A DNA stretch of 46,614 nt. It comes from Lachnospiraceae bacterium (GTDB taxonomy: Bacteria; Bacillota; Clostridia; Lachnospirales; Lachnospiraceae). The stretch lies in NCBI GenBank assembly GCA_017620155.1, contig JAFZQY010000047.1, positions 1 through 46,614 on the forward strand, given 5' to 3'. The translations under genes and the position numbers were made by a program. Below are positions 40,444 through 46,614 of the stretch, one piece after another. The notes under the pieces were generated by a model. It had not been told where the DNA came from, ran no database searches, and saw only the letters and a list, made by a program, of their open reading frames with translations. Position 1 is the first letter of the stretch. The number at the start of each line of letters is the position of its first letter.

Positions 40444-42027
40444 TTATTTTCCGTAGAGTTCGTTCCACTGAGCGCCGTATAATTCGTTCCATTCTTCGCG
40501 GCCCATTGCCTGCACTGTGTTCTTCCCGTAGAAGTCCGCGGTAACCTCGTTGGTATAGCCGTTTACATCTTCCGTGATGGGCATGTGCATGAGCGGGCCC
40601 TGCTTATCGTTGATGTAGGGAACCACGGCGTCGGTCACGTTCGGATCATTGAATACAGCAAGTCTCTCCTGCATCTGAGCCTCATAATCAGCAGCCTGAC
40701 CGGATGAAACGAAATTGTATATGTCGTAATCGACCATGTTGCCAATGAGATGGCGGTTAAGCAACGCTACAAAAACTATCATGAAGATGAGAAGCGCGCA
40801 GGGGGCGATTTCGGCAAGCTTGTAACTACGGCCGGCCTTATCATCATGAGAAGTTTCACCGGGTTGAATAACAGTTGCAGAATCATCAGCCTTCCTAAGA
40901 ACCACGCCTGTAAACAACCCAAGCATCGCAGATATCACAACTATATACACAACGCTCACGTAATAATACGAATCGTAAACGCCGCCGGATATTCCGGCCC
41001 AAACGGTATCACCCGCATAGTATTCAGGCGACCTGGTCATACATACGATGAACCATCCGAGGACGCCCACGATCAGCAAATCTTTGATCTTGATCCGAAC
41101 CGAGGACTTACTTACGAGTGCAAGTACAAACACGAATATCGGCAAAAGAACAAGCGGACGAACATCGAGGAAATACCTGAACAGTTCGATCGTTCCGAAT
41201 TTAAACGACTTATAGAAAACCTCAAAAACCCTGCCTATGCTGAATCCAAAATCTTCGCCACCCCTGAACTTATTACCGGGGCAGGTTGCTGCGATGATAA
41301 ATCCGACCATTTCAAGTCCGAGCGGAATGAGCAGGAACAAAGAACGTTTCTTCTTCAAAGGATCCCTGGACAGGAATCCCCACGCCATCAGGAAAAATAC
41401 CCCGAGTCCGCTCATCACTATAGGCGGGAAACCGGAGCCTCCTAGATACGTCATGAGCAGGATCACGGCCACAAGATTCCTTTTGCGCCCTTCGGTAAGA
41501 TACAGGATCGCGTTCCCTGCTGCGAGGCACACAAGCCCGAACGCAAAGGTATACCTGATCACTCCCGGGAAAAAGTACAGACCACTGGCCGGATAGATCA
41601 TGAACTGTATGATCATAAAAAGACTGATCGAACTTGCGATAAGATATACGCTCTTTTCAAGCTCAAGCAGTTTGGTCAGGATAACGTAGAACAGGAAGAA
41701 TATCCCGATATTCAGGATTCCAACGGAAATGAAGATCGTTATCGTGTATAACTTCTCTCCCCAGATGCTCGGTTCAAATCTCCATACGAACATGGTCGCA
41801 AGAGTCCCCTGGAATGAGTAGTATTCCCTGACAACATCACGCCAGGCAACATATATCACCTGCCAAAAGCTCGCATGGTTTTCAATCGCGTGTTTAACGG
41901 GCGCGCCGTAGAGATAATCATCGCCCGATGCGTAATTGAAAAAGCCTATATATATCACGGGAATACAGGACAGAATATAGATGATCAGGCTGATCGCAGC
42001 CAGTACTTTTGTCGTTATTTTTTTCAT
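40444..42027 (-). CDS. Polytopic membrane protein, DUF6056-like, possible glycosyltransferase
   Basis: A 527-residue protein with about ten helices. The first external loop has YASGDDYLYG (acidic pair near residues 35-36) and then a SFQGTLATMF stretch, a pattern like that of DUF6056 or GtrII-type proteins. After the last helix there is an external tail of about 100 residues that ends in a short repeat (WNELYG twice). It is the first gene of the long minus-strand run. Its ATG has no ribosome site but has TGATATAAT, whose predicted RNA start is the A of the ATG itself. Function as a GT-C enzyme is inferred. Confidence 0.66.
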   Translation of the reverse strand: MKKITTKVLAAISLIIYILSCIPVIYIGFFNYASGDDYLYGAPVKHAIENHASFWQVIYVAWRDVVREYYSFQGTLATMFVWRFEPSIWGEKLYTITIFISVGILNIGIFFLFYVILTKLLELEKSVYLIASSISLFMIIQFMIYPASGLYFFPGVIRYTFAFGLVCLAAGNAILYLTEGRKRNLVAVILLMTYLGGSGFPPIVMSGLGVFFLMAWGFLSRDPLKKKRSLFLLIPLGLEMVGFIIAATCPGNKFRGGEDFGFSIGRVFEVFYKSFKFGTIELFRYFLDVRPLVLLPIFVFVLALVSKSSVRIKIKDLLIVGVLGWFIVCMTRSPEYYAGDTVWAGISGGVYDSYYYVSVVYIVVISAMLGLFTGVVLRKADDSATVIQPGETSHDDKAGRSYKLAEIAPCALLIFMIVFVALLNRHLIGNMVDYDIYNFVSSGQAADYEAQMQERLAVFNDPNVTDAVVPYINDKQGPLMHMPITEDVNGYTNEVTADFYGKNTVQAMGREEWNELYGAQWNELYGK

Positions 42028-42087
42028 AGCACAATTATATCATATCGGCGCCGGGAATATGATATGATAATCGGTGGAGGAAATCCC
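42028..42087. promoter_or_regulatory. Divergent promoter with a nine-base inverted repeat
   Basis: On the minus strand TGATATAAT (42042-42034) is a perfect extended -10 box; its predicted RNA start is the first base of the ATG at 42027. On the plus strand TATGAT (42058-42063) could be a -10 box for the GT2 gene, leaving a leader of about 18 bases with GGTGGAGG. TATCATATC (42038-42046) and GATATGATA (42061-42069) form an inverted repeat centred between the two genes, which covers both -10 boxes and could be an operator. Confidence 0.55.
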
Positions 42088-42813
42088 ATGGACACACTAT
42101 TTATCGTAATGCCCGCATACAACGAAGAGGCAAACATTCAGGCTGTCGTGGAACAGTGGTACCCGGTCCTGGAAGGAAAATCGGAAGACTCCAGACTGGT
42201 CATCGCCGACAGCGGAAGCAAGGACAAAACACACGAGATTCTGAGCGGGATGAAAGCCAACGGCTATCCTAAGCTCGAGGTCATCGATACAACCAACCAA
42301 TACCACGGTCCCAAGGTCATCGCTTTATACGAATATGCGATCAAAAACGGGGCAGATTATATATTTCAGACGGATTCGGACGGACAGACCGATCCGGCTG
42401 AGTTCGGTGCATTCTGGGAAGATCGAGAAAAGTTCTCAGGAATCTTCGGAAACCGTACCGTGCGCGGCGACGGTGAAGACCGCGCTTTTGTGGAAAAGAT
42501 AGTATGCCGTCTTCTCAAAATGTATTTCAAGGTGGATATCCCCGACGCGAATGCGCCGTTTAGGTTAATGCAGTCGGAAGCAGTAAAAAGGCACCTGTAC
42601 AGAATGGCGCCGGACTACGAACTGCCCAACATCATGATCACGACATTTTTCGTCAAATACGATGAGCCGGTCGATTTCAGAGTGATCTCATTCAAACCGA
42701 GACAGGGCGGTGAACCCTCGTTGAACATTCCAAAGATCGTTAAGATAGGGATCAAGGCGCTGAAGGATTTCAGCGGATTCAGGAAAGACATGGCCCGCGA
42801 GCAGGGCACATGA
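42088..42813 (+). CDS. GT2 glycosyltransferase
   Basis: A 241-residue GT-A enzyme: FIVMPAYNEEANI, IADSGSKDKT, QTDSDGQTDP (DxD region) and DANAPFRLM are in the usual GT2 order. There is no C-terminal membrane pair, so it is soluble or peripheral and unlike the GtrB-type enzymes of the window. The ATG at 42088 is fixed by GGAGG seven bases upstream; the frame is open 213 bases further up, but that part lies inside the divergent gene and promoter. It is alone on the plus strand between two minus-strand units and ends 34 bases from a convergent SGNH gene. Sugar specificity is unknown. Confidence 0.87.
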   Translation: MDTLFIVMPAYNEEANIQAVVEQWYPVLEGKSEDSRLVIADSGSKDKTHEILSGMKANGYPKLEVIDTTNQYHGPKVIALYEYAIKNGADYIFQTDSDGQTDPAEFGAFWEDREKFSGIFGNRTVRGDGEDRAFVEKIVCRLLKMYFKVDIPDANAPFRLMQSEAVKRHLYRMAPDYELPNIMITTFFVKYDEPVDFRVISFKPRQGGEPSLNIPKIVKIGIKALKDFSGFRKDMAREQGT

Positions 42814-42847
42814 CATTCAGCCGGACACAGGCGCCGGCAAGCAAGAA

Positions 42848-44293
42848 CTACTCTTCGCGGCGGACATCCGTCCCCGTGAATACATCGACATACATGCTGT
42901 CTATGAGATACGAGCAGGTCTCGTCGAAGACAGCGACGCTTATACCGTTCTTATCGGGAGAAAGATCTGTAGCATCAAGCTTGATCGTGGCAAATTCGTC
43001 TCCCGCATTTCTCCAGATATTCAGATCAGAATCGTTCTCCATAGCGTAGTAAACGCTGTACTCCTCAGCTGCGGGAGTTGCGCTTACTATCTGCCCGTTT
43101 CTGACCACGAATACTCCGCCGTTTGCATAAGAAGCGGCGTCTACGCCCACTGCATTTAATCCGGGCAAAAGCAGTTCATCCCCGAGAGCATTGAAAAATC
43201 CGTTCAGAGAAATGATGTATGTGCATCCGCGTGTGTCTGCGGCAAGAGTATACAGATATGTCGCGGGATCGGGCGCGGCCTGAAGCGCATAACCGAGTTC
43301 ACGGTCTTCCATGAAGCGTGAATGCAAATCCCAGAGAGCATATGCGGGATCACCGCGTCTGTCGGTCAGATCGTAGTTTGCAAGCATGTATTCGGCGAGC
43401 GCACGGGTTACTTTGGCAGCGCCGTTATTGTTCAGGTGTGAATACTCGCGAAGATCATTCGAATAATCGATCTCACACGGAGCGTCCGCATCCATGAAAC
43501 CGATGTAAGGGTAGCCTTTTTCGGTGATGTAATCACGCACGCTGTTCTGAAGCGCTCTCTCTTCCTCGGTCGCAGAAAAAGGAGCGTTGAAGAACACCAG
43601 CTGTACGCCCGATTTATCACAGAGTTCCATGATCTTGTCCATGTAGTAGATCGCGTTTTCGGGAAGGGGCTCGCGTCTGTCGGTAACGGCCGGAGGATCG
43701 CACGCGGTCACGGCGTTATCTCCGATGTATCCGAGGCTGTATTTGGTCTCATTTACCACATCGCCGCGGGCAAGTTCAGCGTATCTCGAATGCACGATCG
43801 GCATGCGCAGGATCAGTTCCTCGACGGTCTCTCTGTCGATATCATGTCTGGATGCAAAATCAAGGATATAAGGCACGAAATAACCGTTGAAACGAGGAAC
43901 GAGCGTGCTCCTATAAAGGGTATCATCTTCCGGTTCGTCGGTACCCATGAGCGCGGTCTCAACAAGCGCGATCTTGGGCTTATTATGCCTGAAGGAATCC
44001 TTCATGTAATAGTAGGTTCCGAAGGCCTGCTGTGCGCCGGAAGAAAGGGTAAACGAAGCGATGCCCGATTCCTTCCAGAGGATCGAGTTATCAACCGTAC
44101 ATCCGGCGTGCGATGCGCCGTATACCATCACGTCGATCGGTGCATCGATGTCGTAGTAGTTGTCGTAGAGCCTGCCATGGCCGCCAAGGTCGCCGGTGTC
44201 CTTGTAGCGAAGGACATCATAGCAGACTGCCAGCATCAGACAGAGCAGAACCACGAATATGATGATTTCTATCAAGACCTTATGCTTCTTCAT
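42848..44293 (-). CDS. Membrane-anchored SGNH-like acyltransferase partner with C-terminal domain
   Basis: A 481-residue protein with one N-terminal helix (about 6-24) and an extracellular SGNH-like domain. Block I is VYGASHAGCT (Ser61). Block V is REYSHLNNNG with His286, but Glu283 stands where Asp is usual. After residue 345 there is a separate domain of about 135 residues, with LYTLAADTRGCTYIISLNG and GGVFVVRNGQIV, probably beta-rich, whose match I cannot name. It follows the third MBOAT gene after 38 bases and is surely its partner. No clear ribosome site precedes the ATG. The acyl donor for this pair is not evident, since the carrier protein is in the other operon. Confidence 0.85.
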   Translation of the reverse strand: MKKHKVLIEIIIFVVLLCLMLAVCYDVLRYKDTGDLGGHGRLYDNYYDIDAPIDVMVYGASHAGCTVDNSILWKESGIASFTLSSGAQQAFGTYYYMKDSFRHNKPKIALVETALMGTDEPEDDTLYRSTLVPRFNGYFVPYILDFASRHDIDRETVEELILRMPIVHSRYAELARGDVVNETKYSLGYIGDNAVTACDPPAVTDRREPLPENAIYYMDKIMELCDKSGVQLVFFNAPFSATEEERALQNSVRDYITEKGYPYIGFMDADAPCEIDYSNDLREYSHLNNNGAAKVTRALAEYMLANYDLTDRRGDPAYALWDLHSRFMEDRELGYALQAAPDPATYLYTLAADTRGCTYIISLNGFFNALGDELLLPGLNAVGVDAASYANGGVFVVRNGQIVSATPAAEEYSVYYAMENDSDLNIWRNAGDEFATIKLDATDLSPDKNGISVAVFDETCSYLIDSMYVDVFTGTDVRREE

Positions 44294-44331
44294 AATTTTG
44301 CGTCAAACAGAGCACCTCTGCTCCCTGGCAC

Positions 44332-45810
44332 CTAGAACTGGAAATATATAAACTGCTGGGAGTCGAACTGCACTCCGTACTTGCCAAATACCACGATCAT
44401 GAAGATCAGTACCATGAGGACCGCAACCCTGAACCCTGCAAACTGGCCCATGAGCCATTTGTCGAGCGTGAGGCCTCTCCTCGTCCTGATCAGATCCACA
44501 ACAAACAGGATCAGAAGCGCGATCGCAAGGATCCACATTTCCTGAACATTCAATCCGTACTCAAACACCGTTCCGTCCGAGAGGACGTACCAGTCGGGTC
44601 GGGTGAACATTCGCTTGAAGATGGTGATCGCGTTTTCAAACGAACTCGCCCGGAAGAATACAGCGGGGAAACCGAATATTACGGTGGTGAAAAAAGCCCT
44701 GTATAAGTTAAATCCGAGATTCGTCTTATCAATCTCGAAATAGTCATCTATCTTGTGTACAAAAGGTCTGAGAACCGCCTCGATAATAAGCAGGACGCCG
44801 GTGATGGCACCCCATGCAACATACGTCCATGCTGCGCCGTGCCAGAGACCGCTCACGACCATAACGATAAAGAGGTTAAAATATTTGCGCACGGTTCCTT
44901 TTCGGCTTCCGCCGAGCGGGATGTATAGATAATCCCTGAACCATGACGAGAGCGAAATATGCCACTTTTTCCAGAGATCGTTCATGGATGTGGCGAGGAA
45001 AGGCGCCGCGAAGTTTTCCATCAGATCGATAGACATGATGCGGGAAGCACCGATCGATATCGTCGAATACCCGTGGAAATCGCAGTAGATCTGAACGATG
45101 AATCCGAAGAACGCCATGATCATTCCGACCGTACCGTAGCGCGTCGGATCCCCGAAAATGTTATCAACCAGCACGGAAAGGCGGTCCGCCACAACGACCT
45201 TGATGAAAAGTCCGTAGATCATGAGGATAACGCCTTCGCGCATTTTCTGCGGAACGAAAAGCTCAGAACGCTTAAGCTCGGAGAGGCGGTTTAACTGCCC
45301 GAGCAGGTTGGTACTCCTCTCGATAGGTCCGGCAACAAGCTGCGGGAAGAAGGACACGAACAGCGCGTATCTGATCAGATTTTTCTCGGGAACCATCTTT
45401 CCGCGGTAGCAGTCGATCGTGTATCCGAGCGCCTGGAAAGTATAGAAAGATATGCCGACGGGAAGAATGATGTTGAGCGCGCTGATCTCCCTGTGGATGA
45501 TCATCGAGACCGTCTCGAGCGCAAAATTCAGATACTTGAAGTAGAAGAGGATCCCGAGATTCACGATCACGCACGCCGCCAGCAAAAGCTTTCGGGTCGA
45601 CACTTTTTCCGACCGGTCTATGCCCAGAGCGCAGCCCCAGGTTACAAGCGTGGAGGCGATGATCAGTACGATGAACACCGGGTTCCAGCACATGTAAAAG
45701 AAATAGCTGCATATAAGAAGCCATACCTGTCTGAACTTCGCAGGTATGACATACAGGACGAGCAAAACTATTATGAAAAATATAAAGAAATCGATACTGT
45801 TAAAAAGCAT
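44332..45810 (-). CDS. MBOAT-family membrane acyltransferase (AlgI/DltB type), third copy
   Basis: A 492-residue polytopic protein. The signatures are GPIERS, KKWHISLSSWFRDYLY (His284) and SGLWHGAA with the catalytic His324. It resembles the protein at 9088-10566 in length, opening (MLFNS) and end (QFIYFQF), so the two are likely recent paralogues. The typical function is O-acetylation or other O-acylation of an exported glycan together with the SGNH partner downstream. CGGAG lies seven bases before the ATG. The promoter is directly upstream, behind a terminator, so this pair is regulated apart from the acyl operon. Confidence 0.93.
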   Translation of the reverse strand: MLFNSIDFFIFFIIVLLVLYVIPAKFRQVWLLICSYFFYMCWNPVFIVLIIASTLVTWGCALGIDRSEKVSTRKLLLAACVIVNLGILFYFKYLNFALETVSMIIHREISALNIILPVGISFYTFQALGYTIDCYRGKMVPEKNLIRYALFVSFFPQLVAGPIERSTNLLGQLNRLSELKRSELFVPQKMREGVILMIYGLFIKVVVADRLSVLVDNIFGDPTRYGTVGMIMAFFGFIVQIYCDFHGYSTISIGASRIMSIDLMENFAAPFLATSMNDLWKKWHISLSSWFRDYLYIPLGGSRKGTVRKYFNLFIVMVVSGLWHGAAWTYVAWGAITGVLLIIEAVLRPFVHKIDDYFEIDKTNLGFNLYRAFFTTVIFGFPAVFFRASSFENAITIFKRMFTRPDWYVLSDGTVFEYGLNVQEMWILAIALLILFVVDLIRTRRGLTLDKWLMGQFAGFRVAVLMVLIFMIVVFGKYGVQFDSQQFIYFQF

Positions 45811-45858
45811 TACTTACTCCGAAAAAACACACTGAGTAATTATATCATAAAACAAACA
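45811..45858 (-). promoter_or_regulatory. Promoter of the third MBOAT/SGNH pair
   Basis: TGATATAAT (45847-45839) is a perfect extended -10 box. The predicted RNA start is near 45832, leaving a leader of about 22 bases that holds CGGAG before the ATG at 45810. The same nine-base box occurs before the gene that starts at 42027. The T-run of the upstream terminator overlaps the region where a -35 box would be. Confidence 0.65.
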
Positions 45859-45889
45859 GACGGACACGCGATTAATTCGCGCGTCCGTC
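45839..45889 (-). terminator. Rho-independent terminator after the small helical protein gene
   Basis: Read on the minus strand, a 13-bp GC-rich stem (arms 45877-45889 and 45859-45871) with a five-base loop is followed by a T-rich run (TGTTTGTTTTATG). One pair is G-U, which is an A-C mismatch if read on the plus strand, so the direction is clear. It ends the transcript of the gene at 45943-46548 and insulates the next promoter. Confidence 0.9.
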
Positions 45890-45942
45890 ATTATCTGTAC
45901 ATGGTAGTCAGTACTTACCTAAAATACAATGCAAGATCAGAT

Positions 45943-46548
45943 CTATGCCTCTGTCTGGGTTACGTCGCCATTGATGAGTTTATCAAACTTATCAAGGACT
46001 GCATCATAAGTCTGCTTGCTGATCTCGGGAAGTTCACCGCCCCAGGTCTTTTCAGCCTGTTTGAAGCCTTCAAGGAATGCATCCTTCATCTGAGCCAGCT
46101 TTTCCGGATCGTCTCCGGCAAGCGCCTGAGCAAATTCGATGATCCTGTCGGATGTCTGCTTAACTCCCCAATATCCGTCCTCGGCTATGTCCTTTTGCGC
46201 CTGTGCCCTGGTCTCGGGGTCTACTTCAACCTGACCGGTACGAAGCATATCCCAAATGCTGCCTGCCTTTTCAGCTTTACCGGCTTGCTGAGATATCAGT
46301 TTCTCAACCAGGCTCTGTAACTGGGCGGTCCGACTCTCGGCATCGGCTTTCAATCTGGCAACAACATCAGGCTTGGCATAAATGCCTGAGGAAGCAGGTG
46401 CTGCTTCGGACTTCTCATAAACCACGCCAACGTCTTCGGCTTTGGTCTCTTTTGCAGTCTCTTCAGCAGGTTTGGTGGTGGTCGCCGTGGACTGTGCAGA
46501 ATAAGCACTGTACAGATCAGAGGCTCCCGTAATTCCGTTTACGCTCAT
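45943..46548 (-). CDS. Small helical protein of unknown function
   Basis: A 201-residue protein that I do not recognise by function. It has no signal peptide and no membrane helix. Residues 1-55 are rich in Ser, Thr, Ala, Glu and Lys and look disordered. From about 57 the sequence IYAKPDVVARLKADAESR begins an all-helical part, with AQLQSLVEKLISQQAGK as a likely coiled coil, then a Gly/Trp-containing region (DGYWGVKQ) and a helical C-terminus. The opening MSVNGITGASDLYSAYS recalls non-secreted appendage-associated proteins, but this is weak. A strong ribosome site (AAGGAGGT) precedes the ATG. It has its own terminator and is not part of the glycan operons. Confidence 0.8.
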   Translation of the reverse strand: MSVNGITGASDLYSAYSAQSTATTTKPAEETAKETKAEDVGVVYEKSEAAPASSGIYAKPDVVARLKADAESRTAQLQSLVEKLISQQAGKAEKAGSIWDMLRTGQVEVDPETRAQAQKDIAEDGYWGVKQTSDRIIEFAQALAGDDPEKLAQMKDAFLEGFKQAEKTWGGELPEISKQTYDAVLDKFDKLINGDVTQTEA

Positions 46549-46614
46549 AACTCTACCTCCTTATCAGATTTTCGGGCATTCGTCCGTGAATGCCACAGGT
46601 ACTACTTGAAGCCA
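46549..46614 (-). promoter_or_regulatory. Leader of the small helical protein gene
   Basis: The leader holds AAGGAGGT near the ATG and a seven-base dyad (GGCATTC-N6-GAATGCC, 46575-46594). No T-run follows the dyad on either strand, so it is not a terminator. The promoter is probably outside the window. Confidence 0.4.

Noticed and set aside
40750-41445. Plus-strand open frame antisense to the DUF6056-like gene
   Set aside because: No domain, no ribosome site, and the opposite strand encodes a coherent membrane protein.
41875-42087. Upstream extension of the plus-strand GT2 gene
   Set aside because: The extension lies inside the divergent gene and promoter region and adds residues not seen in GT2 proteins; GGAGG fixes the start at 42088.
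42814-42847. GC-rich dyad between convergent GT2 and SGNH genes as a bidirectional terminator
   Set aside because: Only five-base arms (GCCGG/CCGGC) and no T-run on either side.
44294-44331. Small dyad (CAGAG-GTG-CTCTG) between the third MBOAT and its SGNH partner as a terminator
   Set aside because: Short stem with a very short T-run; the two genes are expected to be co-expressed.
46575-46594. Hairpin GGCATTC-N6-GAATGCC as a terminator or riboswitch
   Set aside because: No T-run, and no further conserved structure is visible in the short leader.

Overview
The window reads as part of a chromosomal cell-surface glycan locus from a Gram-positive anaerobe of the class Clostridia, most likely a Lachnospiraceae-type organism such as Butyrivibrio or a relative. 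This placement is inferred from gene content, moderate G+C, strong GGAGG-type ribosome sites and the protein style; no rRNA or tRNA gene is present to confirm it. Coding density is very high: 39 complete genes plus one gene cut at the left edge. No gap between genes exceeds about 135 bases. I see no insertion sequence, integrase, CRISPR array, RNA gene or origin.

Layout from left to right (most genes are on the minus strand, so transcription runs right to left). 1-3421: start of a cut gene, a catalytically degenerate SGNH-like protein, an SGNH lipoprotein, and a UDP-glucuronate 4-epimerase-type enzyme. 3450-3490: a Rho-independent terminator. 3524-15305: one tightly packed operon containing a Wzx-type flippase, a DUF6020-like membrane protein, an FkbH-like protein, MBOAT, SGNH, an acyl carrier protein, a MaoC-type dehydratase, an SDR reductase, a second MBOAT and a second SGNH. 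15389-17831 (plus strand): a GtrB-like polyprenyl-phosphate glycosyltransferase and a polytopic GtrII-like transferase. 17844-42027: a long co-directional run with five GT4 enzymes, two GT2 enzymes, seven polytopic membrane proteins (six GT-C-like glycosyltransferases or unknowns and a Wzy-like polymerase), a UbiA/HAD pair, a YdjC and a CE4-type deacetylase, a radical SAM protein and a GT26 fusion. 42088-42813 (plus): a lone GT2. 42848-45810: a third MBOAT/SGNH pair with its own promoter. 45943-46548: a small helical protein of unknown function followed by a strong terminator.

How the genes may work together: GT4, GT2 and GT26 enzymes would build a lipid-linked oligosaccharide in the cytoplasm. 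The flippase would move it across the membrane and the Wzy-like protein would polymerise it. GtrB-like enzymes and the UbiA/HAD pair would make polyprenyl-phosphate sugar donors (hexose-type and ribose-type), which the GT-C proteins use outside. MBOAT/SGNH pairs would then O-acylate the glycan.

The most striking part is the acyl operon. It has the plan of a Dlt system (carrier protein, MBOAT, SGNH), but the activating enzyme is an FkbH-like protein, which in other systems loads a glyceryl unit from 1,3-bisphosphoglycerate onto a carrier protein. A dehydratase and a reductase encoded alongside could turn glyceryl-ACP into lactyl-ACP. I propose a previously undescribed glyceroyl/lactoyl decoration system for surface glycans; this is inference from gene content and needs experimental proof.
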